DNA from: Roseburia sp.
GTDB lineage: Bacteria; Bacillota; Clostridia; Lachnospirales; Lachnospiraceae
Length of the DNA: 64,000 bases
Assembly: GCA_017937095.1 (NCBI GenBank)
Contig: JAGBEG010000017.1
Span: 248,001-312,000, forward strand
Direction of reading: 5' to 3'
Below are positions 51,168 through 60,455 of this stretch, piece by piece. Positions within the stretch are counted from its first letter, which is position 1, and the number at the start of each line of letters is the position of its first letter. The notes under the pieces were generated by a model. That model saw only the letters and a list, made by a program, of their open reading frames with translations. It was not told where the DNA came from and ran no database searches. The position numbers and the translations under genes were made by a program.

Positions 51168-51854
51168 ATGGCAGGAAAATATTACGCGGTGAGAACCGGG
51201 AAGAAGCCCGGAATTTATCTGAGCTGGGATGCGTGCAAAGCGATGGTTCACGGTTATCCGGGCGCAGTTTATAAGAGCTTTAAGACCAGAGCGGAGGCGG
51301 AAGCCTTTTTAAACGCCGGGGCGGGAGCGGCCGCGAACGCGGCGTCTGGAACTGCTGCGGCAGGAGGAGACAGCGGGAACGTGGCAGTGGGAAATACAAC
51401 GAATAGCGTAGTGCATTCTGCGGATAAGGATGGTCTTCCGAAAACCTACGCGTTTGTGGACGGATCGTACAACGCCGCGACAGGCGTCTACGGTTACGGC
51501 GGCTTTCTGGTCCATGACGGCGGAAAGGAAGTGCTGCAGGGCGCGGGCAGTGAGCCGGAGATGGCTTCAATGCGCAATGTGGCAGGCGAGGTCTTAGGCA
51601 GCATGGCTGCGGTCGAGAAGGCGGTAGAACTTGGATTGACAGAGCTTACGGTCTATTATGATTACATGGGAATTGAGATGTGGGCGACGGGAGCGTGGAA
51701 ACGCAATAAAGCGGGAACGATTGCCTATCATGATTACATTGCCTCTGTCAGAGAGAAGATTCGGCTTCATTTTGTGAAGGTAAAGGGACATTCCGGCGTG
51801 GAAGGAAACGAGGAAGCGGACAGGCTCGCAAAGGAAGCGGTGGGAAATCTGTGA
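51168..51854 (+). CDS. rnhA: Ribonuclease H1 with N-terminal hybrid-binding domain
   Basis: ATG 51168 follows AAAGAGG. Residues about 3-50 are the viroplasmin/RNase HI N-terminal hybrid-binding domain (YYAVRTGKKPGIYLSWDACK). A low-complexity Ala/Gly linker (50-75) leads to the RNase H fold. The catalytic Asp98 (FVDGSY), Glu141 (NVAGEVLG), Asp165 (YYDYMG) and Asp218 (EEADRLA) are all present. It cuts RNA in RNA-DNA hybrids, such as R-loops and primers. The layout is eukaryote-type RNase H1, common in clostridia. Confidence 0.93.
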   Translation: MAGKYYAVRTGKKPGIYLSWDACKAMVHGYPGAVYKSFKTRAEAEAFLNAGAGAAANAASGTAAAGGDSGNVAVGNTTNSVVHSADKDGLPKTYAFVDGSYNAATGVYGYGGFLVHDGGKEVLQGAGSEPEMASMRNVAGEVLGSMAAVEKAVELGLTELTVYYDYMGIEMWATGAWKRNKAGTIAYHDYIASVREKIRLHFVKVKGHSGVEGNEEADRLAKEAVGNL

Positions 51855-51867
51855 CGGGAGGAAGAAG

Positions 51868-52995
51868 ATGGACAAGAAGCTGAAATATTATGAGCTGATG
51901 GAAAATCTGCACCAGAAGATCATATCCGGCGAGATTCGCCCGGGGGAAAAGCTTCCCTCCGAAAACGAACTGTCGGCGGAGTATGGGGTCAGCCGTCAGA
52001 CGGTGCGCAAGGCACTGCAGATTTTGCAGAACGAGGGCTATATCTATGCGGAGCACGGGAGAGGAACATTCTGCTCCGAGATGATGCGCCACACCAGATC
52101 GTCCAGAAATATCGCGGTTGTGACGACGTATCTGTCGGACTACATTTTTCCGCGCATCGTGCAGGGAATCGACCGTGTTTTTACGGAGAACGGCTACAGC
52201 ATTCTGCTTAAGAATACAAGAAACTCCAGAAGCCTTGAGGCGAAGTGTCTTGAGGAGCTGCTGCAGAAGGATATTGACGGTCTGATCATCGAGCCGAGCA
52301 AGAGCCAGATTTTCTGCCGTCATGTGAATCTGTATGAGATGCTGGACGAATACAAGATTCCCTATGTGTTCATTCAGGGCGTCCACGCGCAGATGAAGGA
52401 CAGACCGCAGATTCTGCTGGACGACTGCCGCGGGGGATATCTTGTGACAAAGCATCTGACCGCGCTCGGACACCGCAGGATCGTCGGAATCTTCAAGTCG
52501 GACGACACACAGGGACAGCAGCGGCACAAGGGCTATGTACAGGCGCTGCAGGAGGCGGGGATTGCGTATGACCCGGATCTGGTCGTCTGGTTCTATACGG
52601 AGGACAGAAAGACGCACCCCTACGAGAAGATGCGCCAGATGGCGCAGGAGCGGAAAAGCCACCCCTTCGATGCGGTCGTCGCCTATAACGATCAGGTCGC
52701 AATCGAGGTGATCCGCGCGTTGAACGACATGGGACTGAGTGTGCCTGAGGACGTGTCTGTCACAGGCTATGACGATTCTTATCTGGCGGCGACCTGCAAG
52801 GTGCCGCTGACTACAGTGGCGCACCCGCAGGAGCGGCTTGGCGAGATGGCGGCGGAGCTTCTGCTTAAGATTATCCGGGAGGGCAGCTTAAAGGAAGGGG
52901 AGTCGCATGTTCTCATTGAGCCGGAACTGATCGTGCGTGAGTCGAGCCGGGAGTATTCGAAAGAGTCTTCTGCGGAAGCGTCTTGGGAAAAATAA
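51868..52995 (+). CDS. araR: AraR, GntR/LacI-type arabinose repressor
   Basis: ATG 51868 follows GGAGG. Residues about 1-72 form a GntR winged helix (ISGEIRPGEKLPSENELSAE, then YGVSRQTVRKALQILQNEGY), joined to a LacI/periplasmic-binding-type effector domain (FPRIVQGIDRVFTENGYSIL and DVSVTGYDDSYLAATCKVPL). This chimera is the hallmark of AraR. It represses arabinose genes until L-arabinose binds. Two 24-base operators with ACTTGT and ACAAGT ends follow at 53001 and 54574. It starts 13 bases after the RNase H stop; whether it has its own promoter is unclear. Confidence 0.93.
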   Translation: MDKKLKYYELMENLHQKIISGEIRPGEKLPSENELSAEYGVSRQTVRKALQILQNEGYIYAEHGRGTFCSEMMRHTRSSRNIAVVTTYLSDYIFPRIVQGIDRVFTENGYSILLKNTRNSRSLEAKCLEELLQKDIDGLIIEPSKSQIFCRHVNLYEMLDEYKIPYVFIQGVHAQMKDRPQILLDDCRGGYLVTKHLTALGHRRIVGIFKSDDTQGQQRHKGYVQALQEAGIAYDPDLVVWFYTEDRKTHPYEKMRQMAQERKSHPFDAVVAYNDQVAIEVIRALNDMGLSVPEDVSVTGYDDSYLAATCKVPLTTVAHPQERLGEMAAELLLKIIREGSLKEGESHVLIEPELIVRESSREYSKESSAEASWEK

Positions 52996-53000
52996 AAACA

Positions 53001-53024
53001 ACTTGTCAATACGAGCATACAAGT
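53001..53024 (+). promoter_or_regulatory. AraR-type operator upstream of the GH27 gene
   Basis: ACTTGT (53001-53006) and ACAAGT (53019-53024) are inverted around a 12-base spacer holding TACGAGCAT. The same spacing and core recur at 54574. TTGTCA inside the left arm could be a -35, so bound repressor would block polymerase. Confidence 0.8.
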
Positions 53025-53067
53025 CATACACTTGTTATATCATCAATCGAACATTTGTGATGTTACA

Positions 53068-53160
53068 GGAGGGGGCTGCCGTATTAAGAATAAAATCAGA
53101 TGTGTGTAACAGGAAAGATACACAAATCATGGCGTTCTTAATGCGGCGGCCTCCTTTTTT
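53068..53160 (+). terminator. Attenuator-like terminator in the GH27 leader
   Basis: GGAGG and TGCCGTATTAAGAA (53068-53090) pair with TTCTTAATGCGGCGGCC and TCC (53135-53154) with a few G-U pairs, bulges or mismatches; six T follow at 53155-53160. It lies between the AraR operator and the GH27 start codon at 53180, so transcripts started at the operator would have to pass it. Confidence 0.65.
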
Positions 53161-53179
53161 GGGGGAAGGAGAAGGACAG

Positions 53180-54484
53180 ATGAAATATCGGATGAATCGC
53201 GCCCCGATGGGGTGGAACAGCTACGACTATTACGACACGACGGTGACAGAGCAACAGGTGCGCGCGAACGCCGACTTTATGGCGGCGCATATGAAGCAGT
53301 ACGGCTGGGAGTATATCGTAGTAGATATTGAGTGGTATGCGAAGCATACGGGAAGCATGCGGGAGAAATACCAGTACATTCCGTTCGGGGAGGTCGAGAT
53401 GGATGCGTTCGGGCGGCTTTTGCCGTGTACGGAGAAGTTTCCGTCGTCGGCGGGCGGCAAGGGCTTTGGACCGCTCGCGGATTACATACATGGGCTTGGG
53501 CTGAAATTCGGAATCCATATCATGCGGGGAATCCCGCGAGAGGCGGCGCACAGGCATCTTCCGGTGTATGGCAGCAGTGCGCTTGCGAGTGATATCGCCG
53601 ATCCGTCGTCGATCTGTAAATGGAACCCCGATATGTACGGAATCAGAAAAGATGAGCCGGGAGCGCAGGAGTATTACGACTCCATTCTAAAGCTTTACGC
53701 CGAATGGGGCGTGGATTTTATCAAATGTGACGATATCTGTAATACAAATCTGTATGTGGACAATCCGTATTCTGCGGCGCACGAGGTAGAGATGCTGCAC
53801 CGTGCGATTGCAAAATGCGGGCGCGACATCGTGCTGTCGCTTTCGCCGGGACCTGCGCTGATCGAGAAGGCATGGCATTATGAGAAATATGCGAATATGT
53901 GGCGGATCACAGACGATTTCTGGGATCGCTGGGATCTTCTTCTGGATATGTTCTCGCGCTGCGAACTGTGGCAGAACCATGTGGGAGCAGGTTCATATCC
54001 CGACTGCGACATGCTTCCAATCGGACAGCTCGGAAAAGGCTTCGGGAAGGAATGGACGACGAACTTTACGAAGGAGGAGCAGCGCACGATGCTGACGCTC
54101 TGGTGCGTGTTCGGATCGCCGCTCATGATCGGAGCCGAACTGACAAAGCTGGATGAATGGACGCTTTCGCTCCTGACGAACCGGGAGGTTCTTGCGCTTT
54201 TGTCGAACGATTACGTGGGACGACAGGCGGAGCGCGATGAGAATCATGCCGTGTGGAGCTGCTGCAATGAGAAGACGGGAGAGCGCTACCTTGCGCTGTT
54301 TAATTTTAAGGAGAGTAAGCAGGAGCTTGCCGTAGAGTTATCCGGGGTGGAGCAGTTTGCTCATCTGACCGGGGAACTGCATGAGGCGAAGGAATTGTGG
54401 AGCGGCAGGACGCTTTCGCTTGCAGACCAGACACTGCGCGATATGATACCTGTCCACGGAGCTGGGCTGTATCGTCTGCAGTGA
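53180..54484 (+). CDS. GH27 alpha-galactosidase / beta-L-arabinopyranosidase
   Basis: ATG 53180 follows GAAGGAGAAGGA; the frame is open upstream, but GH27 homology starts here (APMGWNSYDYYDTTVTEQQV). The 434-residue protein has the nucleophile in FIKCDDI (Asp184) and the acid/base in WRITDDFWD (Asp246 probable). There is no signal peptide, so it is cytoplasmic. GH27 holds alpha-galactosidases and beta-L-arabinopyranosidases, which differ by one axial hydroxymethyl. The AraR operator and the ara operon behind it favour arabinopyranosidase activity, which would release L-arabinose from short imported glycosides. Specificity is inferred. Confidence 0.88.
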   Translation: MKYRMNRAPMGWNSYDYYDTTVTEQQVRANADFMAAHMKQYGWEYIVVDIEWYAKHTGSMREKYQYIPFGEVEMDAFGRLLPCTEKFPSSAGGKGFGPLADYIHGLGLKFGIHIMRGIPREAAHRHLPVYGSSALASDIADPSSICKWNPDMYGIRKDEPGAQEYYDSILKLYAEWGVDFIKCDDICNTNLYVDNPYSAAHEVEMLHRAIAKCGRDIVLSLSPGPALIEKAWHYEKYANMWRITDDFWDRWDLLLDMFSRCELWQNHVGAGSYPDCDMLPIGQLGKGFGKEWTTNFTKEEQRTMLTLWCVFGSPLMIGAELTKLDEWTLSLLTNREVLALLSNDYVGRQAERDENHAVWSCCNEKTGERYLALFNFKESKQELAVELSGVEQFAHLTGELHEAKELWSGRTLSLADQTLRDMIPVHGAGLYRLQ

Positions 54485-54573
54485 CGGAACGGCTATATGT
54501 GTATGTTTCCGTCATTTTTCACACAAAATCATAAAAAATTCAAATTTTCGTGGATAAAAATGTAAAAAAAACA

Positions 54574-54603
54574 ACTTGTTGTTACGAGCATACAAGTTAT
54601 ATG
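54574..54603 (+). promoter_or_regulatory. AraR operator over the araB promoter
   Basis: ACTTGT (54574-54579) and ACAAGT (54592-54597) flank a 12-base spacer with TACGAGCAT. TTGTTG (54576-54581) and TATATG (54598-54603) are 16 bases apart, so the operator covers the promoter. araB starts 47 bases downstream. Confidence 0.82.
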
Positions 54604-54649
54604 CTGTTAGTAGAACGAAAACAGGAGAAAGGCAAGGGGGTAATAACAC

Positions 54650-56248
54650 ATGGGAAATGCGAAGGAGACGATTGAAAACGGAAGGGCTGTGCTGGGAATT
54701 GAGTTCGGTTCTACGAGAATCAAGGCAGTTCTGGTAGATGAAGAACATAAGCCGGTTGCTTCCGGTGCACACGACTGGGAGAACCAGCTTGTAGATGGAA
54801 TCTGGACCTACAGCCTGGATATGATCTGGTCGGGCTTACAGGATTGCTATACAAAGCTTGCGGAGGACGTAAAGAAGCAATACGGCGTGACAATAAAGAC
54901 GCTCGGTGCGATCGGATTTTCCGGCATGATGCACGGATATATGCCGTTTGACGCGGTGGGTGAGCTGCTTGTTCCGTTCCGCACCTGGCGCAACACGATC
55001 ACCGGGGAGGCCGCTGCGGCGCTCACGAAGGAATTTTCCTTTAACATTCCGCAGCGCTGGAGCATTGCGCATCTGTATCAGGCGATTTTAAACGGGGAAG
55101 CGCATGTGGATAACATTGCATTCTTCACGACGCTTGCGGGCTATATCCACTGGAAGCTCACGGGCGAGAAGGTGCTTGGTGTCGGCGAGGCATCCGGTAT
55201 GTTCCCGATCGATGCGAATACGAAGAATTATAACGAGAAGATGATCGCGCAGTTCGATGCGCTTCCCGCGGTGCAGAAGTATTCGTGGAAGCTGGAAGAA
55301 ATCCTTCCGAAGGTACTTGTAGCAGGCGAGAGCGCGGGAACGCTGACCGAAGAGGGAGCGAAGCTTCTGGATGTGAGCGGCAATCTTGCGGCAGGAATCC
55401 CGCTCTGCCCGCCGGAGGGCGATGCAGGCACCGGAATGGCGGCTACAAATTCCGTGGCGGTGCGCACCGGAAATGTGTCTGCGGGAACGTCCGTCTTTGC
55501 GATGGTCGTGATCGAGGAGGACTTAAAGGCAGTGCATGAGGAACTTGACATGGTAACGACGCCGTCCGGCGATACGGTCGCGATGGTGCACTGCAACAAC
55601 TGTACCTCTGATTTAAACGCATGGGTGGGATTGTTCCGCGAGTTTGCAGAAACCTTCGGCATGAACGTGGATATGAACCAGTTGTTCGGAACGCTTTACA
55701 ATAAGGCGTTAGAGGGAGACAAGAACTGCGGCGGACTGATCGCGTACAACTATTTCTCGGGGGAGCCTGTCACAGGCGTAAACGAGGGAAGACCGATGTT
55801 CGTGCGCAAACCGGACGCGCATTTTACGCTGGCAAACTTTATGCGCACCCATCTGTACGCGTCGCTTGCAACCTTAAAGATCGGATGCGATATCCTGTTT
55901 AAGGAGGAGCATGTAAAAGTCGATACCATCTACGGACACGGCGGACTGTTTAAGACGAAGGGCGTCGGACAGGGAATCCTCGCGGCGGCGATGGATGCCC
56001 CGGTAGCTGTCATGGAGACGGCAGGTGAGGGCGGTCCGTGGGGCATGGCGCTGCTTGCATCCTACATGATGCGAAAGACGGACGGCGAGACCTTAGAGCA
56101 CTACTTAAGCGAGAAGGTATTCGGCGGAGAGAACGGCAGCGTGATGGAGCCGGATGCAGCGGACGTTGCCGGATTCGACGAGTACATCGCAGCATACAAA
56201 AAGGCGCTTGCGGCGGAGAAGGCGGCCGTGGAGGCAATGCCGTTATAA
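54650..56248 (+). CDS. araB: L-ribulokinase, FGGY family
   Basis: ATG 54650 follows AAGGGGG. The 532-residue protein has the FGGY kinase fold: [17 protein letters not shown] (phosphate loop), [11 protein letters not shown], and [18 protein letters not shown] near the C-terminus. It phosphorylates L-ribulose to L-ribulose-5-phosphate. It is the clostridial type, differing from the E. coli AraB signature, so activity rests partly on the position between an AraR operator and araA. It is intact and starts the core ara operon. Confidence 0.9.
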   Translation: MGNAKETIENGRAVLGIEFGSTRIKAVLVDEEHKPVASGAHDWENQLVDGIWTYSLDMIWSGLQDCYTKLAEDVKKQYGVTIKTLGAIGFSGMMHGYMPFDAVGELLVPFRTWRNTITGEAAAALTKEFSFNIPQRWSIAHLYQAILNGEAHVDNIAFFTTLAGYIHWKLTGEKVLGVGEASGMFPIDANTKNYNEKMIAQFDALPAVQKYSWKLEEILPKVLVAGESAGTLTEEGAKLLDVSGNLAAGIPLCPPEGDAGTGMAATNSVAVRTGNVSAGTSVFAMVVIEEDLKAVHEELDMVTTPSGDTVAMVHCNNCTSDLNAWVGLFREFAETFGMNVDMNQLFGTLYNKALEGDKNCGGLIAYNYFSGEPVTGVNEGRPMFVRKPDAHFTLANFMRTHLYASLATLKIGCDILFKEEHVKVDTIYGHGGLFKTKGVGQGILAAAMDAPVAVMETAGEGGPWGMALLASYMMRKTDGETLEHYLSEKVFGGENGSVMEPDAADVAGFDEYIAAYKKALAAEKAAVEAMPL

Positions 56249-56336
56249 TTTTTATTTCAGGTAAGGGGAGCGGCGGGGAAGCTATTTTTGCCCGCGGTTC
56301 TGATGATAAATATATTTAACATATGGAGGGAAAAGC

Positions 56337-57833
56337 ATGTTAGCAACAAAAAATTACAAGTTCTGGTTCTGTACCGGATCACAGGATCTGTACGGGGATG
56401 AGTGTCTGGCACATGTGGCGGAGCACGCAAAGATCATCGTTGGAAAGTTGAACGAGTCCGGTCTGCTTCCTTATGAGGTTGTATGGAAACCGACGTTAAT
56501 CACCAACGAACTGATCAGAAAGACCTTCAATGAGGCGAATATGGACGGGGATTGCGCGGGCGTTATTGTGTGGTGTCATACGTTCTCCCCGGCAAAATCC
56601 TGGATTCTCGGATTAAAGGAGTTAAGAAAGCCGTTACTGCATTTCCATACCCAGTTCAATGAGGAAATTCCGTATGACACGATCGATATGGACTTCATGA
56701 ACGAGAATCAGGCGGCGCACGGCGACAGAGAGTGGGGACACATTGTGACCCGTATGGGAATCGAGCGCAAGATCGTTGTGGGGCACTGGTCTGATGCAAA
56801 CGTACAGAGCCGCATTGGTTCGTGGATGCGCACCGCAGTCGGCGTGATCGAGAGCAGCCATATCCGCGTGATGCGCGTTGCCGACAACATGAGAAACGTA
56901 GCCGTAACCGAGGGCGACAAGGTAGAGGCACAGCTTAAGTTCGGCTGGGAAGTAGATACCTACCCGGTCAATGAGATTGCGGAGGCGGTCGCAGCCGTAT
57001 CGGAGTCCGACACGAACGCACTTGTAGACGAGTACTATGAGAAATACGATATTCTCTTAGAGGGACGCGATCCGGAGGAGTTCAAGCGCCACGTAGCGGT
57101 ACAGGCACAGATCGAGATTGGTTTCGAGCGTTTCCTGGAGGAGAAGAATTACCATGCGATCGTGACGCACTTTGGCGATCTGGGTGCATTAAAGCAGCTT
57201 CCGGGACTTGCAATCCAGAGACTTGAGGAAAAGGGTTACGGATTCGGTGCAGAGGGCGACTGGAAGGTTGCTGCAATGGTGCGTCTGATGAAAATTATGA
57301 CCGCCGGCGTGAAGGACGCAAAGGGTACTTCCATGTTAGAGGATTATACCTACAACCTTGTGAAGGGCAAAGAGGGTATCTTACAGGCGCATATGCTTGA
57401 GATTTGCCCGTCTATCGCAGACGGACCGATCAGCATCAAGTGCCAGCCGCTGTCTATGGGAGACAGAGAGGATCCGGCGAGACTCGTATTCACATCCAAA
57501 GAGGGCAAGGGTATTGCGACGTCCTTGATCGACCTTGGCAACCGCTTCCGTCTTATCATCAACGATGTGGACTGCAAGAAGGTAGAAAAGCCGATGCCGA
57601 AGCTTCCGGTAGCAACGAATTTCTGGACACCGCAGCCGGATCTCTATACAGGCGCAGAGGCATGGATTTTAGCAGGCGGCGCACATCACACGGCATTTAC
57701 CTACGATCTTACCGCTGAGCAGATGGGCGACTGGGCAAATGCAATGGGCATTGAAGCCGTTTACATTGACAAGGATACGAACATCCGTGACTTCAAGAAG
57801 GATCTGATGCTCGGAAACCTGTTCTACCGTTAG
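56337..57833 (+). CDS. araA: L-arabinose isomerase
   Basis: ATG 56337 follows GGAGG. The 498-residue protein shows the AraA pattern throughout: FWFCTGSQDLYGDE, VWCHTFSPAKSWILGL, HTQFNEEIPYDTIDMDFMN, then GAEGDWKVAAMVRLMKI and the C-terminal HHTAFTYDLT. Metal-binding Glu and His residues sit in these blocks. It converts L-arabinose to L-ribulose in the cytoplasm. Codon use is strongly biased, as expected for a highly expressed enzyme. It follows araB after an 88-base gap. Confidence 0.97.
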   Translation: MLATKNYKFWFCTGSQDLYGDECLAHVAEHAKIIVGKLNESGLLPYEVVWKPTLITNELIRKTFNEANMDGDCAGVIVWCHTFSPAKSWILGLKELRKPLLHFHTQFNEEIPYDTIDMDFMNENQAAHGDREWGHIVTRMGIERKIVVGHWSDANVQSRIGSWMRTAVGVIESSHIRVMRVADNMRNVAVTEGDKVEAQLKFGWEVDTYPVNEIAEAVAAVSESDTNALVDEYYEKYDILLEGRDPEEFKRHVAVQAQIEIGFERFLEEKNYHAIVTHFGDLGALKQLPGLAIQRLEEKGYGFGAEGDWKVAAMVRLMKIMTAGVKDAKGTSMLEDYTYNLVKGKEGILQAHMLEICPSIADGPISIKCQPLSMGDREDPARLVFTSKEGKGIATSLIDLGNRFRLIINDVDCKKVEKPMPKLPVATNFWTPQPDLYTGAEAWILAGGAHHTAFTYDLTAEQMGDWANAMGIEAVYIDKDTNIRDFKKDLMLGNLFYR

Positions 57834-57958
57834 GAAAAGTATGCATGTGCAACGCTTCTTAAGTGGATGGCGTGCACATGCACATAAAGAAATTTGCAAA
57901 ACAAGAAAACATCTATTGATTTATTGAAATAAGAGCGATACCATATAGAAAAAGGATA

Positions 57959-57974
57959 ATGTGCACGAGCACAT
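57959..57974 (+). promoter_or_regulatory. Palindrome ATGTGC-ACGA-GCACAT before the transaldolase gene
   Basis: ATGTGC (57959-57964) and GCACAT (57969-57974) form a perfect inverted repeat 16 bases before the start codon. Related words lie in the same gap (GTGCACATGCAC at 57872-57883, ATGTGC at 57845-57850). It shares ACGAGCA with the AraR operators but not their ends. Confidence 0.5.
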
Positions 57975-57989
57975 ATGAAAGGAGAAGAC

Positions 57990-58643
57990 ATGAAATTTTT
58001 TATTGACACAGCAAACGTAGAGGATATCCGCAAGGCAAATGATATGGGAGTGATCTGTGGAGTTACCACGAACCCGTCCTTAATCGCAAAAGAGGGAAGA
58101 GATTTCAACGAGGTAATCAAGGAGATTACGACCATCGTGGACGGACCGATCAGCGGTGAGGTAAAGGCGACTACGGTAGACGCAGAGGGTATGATCAGGG
58201 AAGGACGCGAGATCGCAGCAATCCATCCGAACATGGTAGTTAAGATTCCGATGACGGTCGAGGGCTTAAAGGCAGTGAAGGTATTGTCCGCAGAGGGAAT
58301 CAAGACCAATGTGACATTGATCTTCTCCGCAAATCAGGCTCTGCTTGCAGCACGCGCAGGAGCAACCTACGTATCTCCGTTCCTCGGCAGATTAGACGAC
58401 ATCAGCATGGCTGGTATCGACCTGATTCAGGATATCGTTCAGATTTTCGATAACTATGGTCTTGAGACAGAAATCATTGCAGCGTCTGTCCGCAACCCGA
58501 TCCATGTAACCGACTGCGCACTTGCCGGCGCACACATTGCGACCGTTCCTTATAAGGTAATCGAGCAGATGACAAAGCATCCGCTGACCGACGCAGGAAT
58601 CGAGAAGTTCCAGGCGGACTACAGAGCCGTGTTCGGAGATTAG
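57990..58643 (+). CDS. Fructose-6-phosphate aldolase / transaldolase-like protein
   Basis: ATG 57990 follows AGGAGAAG. The 217-residue length and sequence ([20 protein letters not shown], then [16 protein letters not shown]) fit the MipB/TalC subfamily. The Schiff-base Lys is Lys85 (VVKIPMT). Such short proteins are either transaldolases or fructose-6-phosphate aldolases; the pentose-phosphate context and the transketolase genes next to it favour transaldolase. It acts in the cytoplasm on sedoheptulose-7-phosphate and glyceraldehyde-3-phosphate. The transketolase gene starts nine bases later. Confidence 0.93.
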   Translation: MKFFIDTANVEDIRKANDMGVICGVTTNPSLIAKEGRDFNEVIKEITTIVDGPISGEVKATTVDAEGMIREGREIAAIHPNMVVKIPMTVEGLKAVKVLSAEGIKTNVTLIFSANQALLAARAGATYVSPFLGRLDDISMAGIDLIQDIVQIFDNYGLETEIIAASVRNPIHVTDCALAGAHIATVPYKVIEQMTKHPLTDAGIEKFQADYRAVFGD

Positions 58644-58652
58644 GAGGGAATC

Positions 58653-59489
58653 ATGGATAAATTGGCACTCGAGAAGATGGCGGTCGAGGTCCGTAAGGGC
58701 ATCGTCTCTTCCGTGCACAGTGCGAAGGCGGGACATCCGGGCGGATCGCTGTCTGCGGCTGACATCTTTACATATCTGTATTTTGAGGAAATGAACATTG
58801 ATCCGAAGAATCCGAAGAAGGAGGACAGAGACCGCTTTGTCCTGTCTAAGGGTCATACGGCGCCGGGACTTTATTCGGCGCTTGCAAACCGCGGCTATTT
58901 CCCGGTGGAGGATCTTCTCACACTGCGTCATACCGGATCATATTTACAGGGACATCCGGATATGAAGCATATTCCGGGCGTGGATATGTCTTCGGGTTCG
59001 CTGGGACAGGGACTTTCCGCAGCGTGCGGAATGGCGCTCGCAGGAAAGATGAAGGATGCGTCCTACCGCGTCTATGCGCTCTGCGGCGACGGCGAGATCG
59101 AGGAGGGACAGATCTGGGAGGCAGCAATGTTTGCCGGATTCAGAAAGCTTGACAATCTGTGCGTGATTATTGACAATAACAATCTGCAGATTGACGGACC
59201 GATCGACGAGGTATGTTCCCCTTATCCGATCGACAAGAAGTTTGAAAGCTTCAATTTCCATGTCATCAATATTGACGGAAATGATTTTGATGAGATTAAG
59301 AAGGCATTTGACGAGGCGCGGGCAACAAAGGGTATGCCGACCGCAATCATTGCCCACACTGTAAAGGGCAAGGGCGTTTCCTATATGGAGAACAGTGTCG
59401 GCTGGCACGGTAAAGCGCCGAATGACGAAGAGTATGAGATAGCAATGGAAGATCTTAGAAAGGCAGGTGAGGCGCTGTGTCAGAAGTAA
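58653..59489 (+). CDS. Transketolase, N-terminal (TPP-binding) subunit
   Basis: ATG 58653 follows GGAGG. The 278-residue protein corresponds to the first third of transketolase: AGHPGGSLSAADIFTYLYF, SKGHTAPGLYSALA, GSLGQGLSAACGMALAG and the thiamine diphosphate motif GDGEIEEGQIWEAAMFAG with NNNLQIDG. It works with the second subunit, whose gene overlaps by 13 bases. It carries two-carbon ketol transfers among pentose phosphates. Splitting into two genes is common in Clostridia and Archaea and is not a frameshift. Confidence 0.95.
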   Translation: MDKLALEKMAVEVRKGIVSSVHSAKAGHPGGSLSAADIFTYLYFEEMNIDPKNPKKEDRDRFVLSKGHTAPGLYSALANRGYFPVEDLLTLRHTGSYLQGHPDMKHIPGVDMSSGSLGQGLSAACGMALAGKMKDASYRVYALCGDGEIEEGQIWEAAMFAGFRKLDNLCVIIDNNNLQIDGPIDEVCSPYPIDKKFESFNFHVINIDGNDFDEIKKAFDEARATKGMPTAIIAHTVKGKGVSYMENSVGWHGKAPNDEEYEIAMEDLRKAGEALCQK

Positions 59490-60418
59490 AGCGTATAGCA
59501 ACCAGGGAAAGTTATGGCAACGCTCTGGTAGAGCTCGGAAAAGAACATGAGAATCTTGTGGTGCTGGATGCGGATCTCGCGGCGGCGACCAAGACCGGAG
59601 TATTCAAGAAAGCATTTCCCGGGCGTCATATCGACTGCGGAATCGCAGAGGCGAATATGACGGGCGTTGCAGCCGGAATGTCCACCTGTGGTTTTGTGCC
59701 ATTCGTGAGCACCTTCGCAATGTTTGCGGCAGGGCGTTCCTATGAGCAGGTGAGAAATTCCATCGGTTATCCGCATCTGAATGTAAAAATCGGTGCGACT
59801 CATGCGGGAATCTCCGTCGGAGAGGACGGCGCAAGCCATCAGTGCAATGAGGATATCGCGCTGATGCGTGCAATCCCGGGCATGGTAGTCATCAACCCTT
59901 CTGATGATGTGGAGGCGAGAGCGGCAGTGCGTGCGGCATATGAGTATGTCGGTCCGGTTTATCTCCGCTTCGGAAGACTTGCGGTTCCGGTCATCAATGA
60001 CCGCCCGGACTACAAGTTCGAGATCGGAAAGGGTGTGACGCTCCGTGAAGGAAGCGACTGCGCGATTATTGCGACCGGCTTATGCGTTTCCGAGGCGCTT
60101 GCGGCTGCGGAGACATTAGCAGAGAACGGTATTCAGGCAGAGGTCATCAATATCCACACAATCAAGCCGCTCGATGAAGAACTTGTCATCGCGGCAGCCA
60201 GGAAGACGAAAAGAGTCTTTACCGTCGAGGAGCATTCCGTTATCGGAGGACTCGGCGCGGCTGTTGCCGAGGTGCTCGGTGAGAAGTGCCCGACAAAGCT
60301 TACGAGAATCGGCGTCAACGATGTGTTCGGCGAGTCCGGTCCGGCGAAGGAATTGCTGCACAAGTACGAACTGGATGCGGAGGGCATCGCCAAACGCATA
60401 TTAGCTGAGATGAAATAG
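59477..60418 (+). CDS. Transketolase, C-terminal subunit
   Basis: The GTG at 59477 overlaps the first subunit. The 313-residue protein has the pyrimidine-binding domain (HIDCGIAEANMTGVAAGMST, with the catalytic Glu) and the C-terminal domain (VFTVEEHSVIGGLGAAVAEV). It completes the heterotetrameric enzyme with the preceding protein. The shared overlap keeps the two subunits in step. It is followed by araD after 37 bases. Confidence 0.95.
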   Translation: MSEVKRIATRESYGNALVELGKEHENLVVLDADLAAATKTGVFKKAFPGRHIDCGIAEANMTGVAAGMSTCGFVPFVSTFAMFAAGRSYEQVRNSIGYPHLNVKIGATHAGISVGEDGASHQCNEDIALMRAIPGMVVINPSDDVEARAAVRAAYEYVGPVYLRFGRLAVPVINDRPDYKFEIGKGVTLREGSDCAIIATGLCVSEALAAAETLAENGIQAEVINIHTIKPLDEELVIAAARKTKRVFTVEEHSVIGGLGAAVAEVLGEKCPTKLTRIGVNDVFGESGPAKELLHKYELDAEGIAKRILAEMK

Positions 60419-60455
60419 AGATAGAGGCTGAAACAGGAAAGGCAGAGGGGATACG

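Noticed and set aside
52937-53179. N-terminal extension of GH27 (frame open from 52937)
   Set aside because: It crosses the AraR stop, the operator and the hairpin; family homology begins at 53180.
59477-59489. Overlap of the two transketolase genes taken as a possible frameshift
   Set aside because: Two-subunit transketolase is normal in Clostridia, and both halves are full length with their own start signals.
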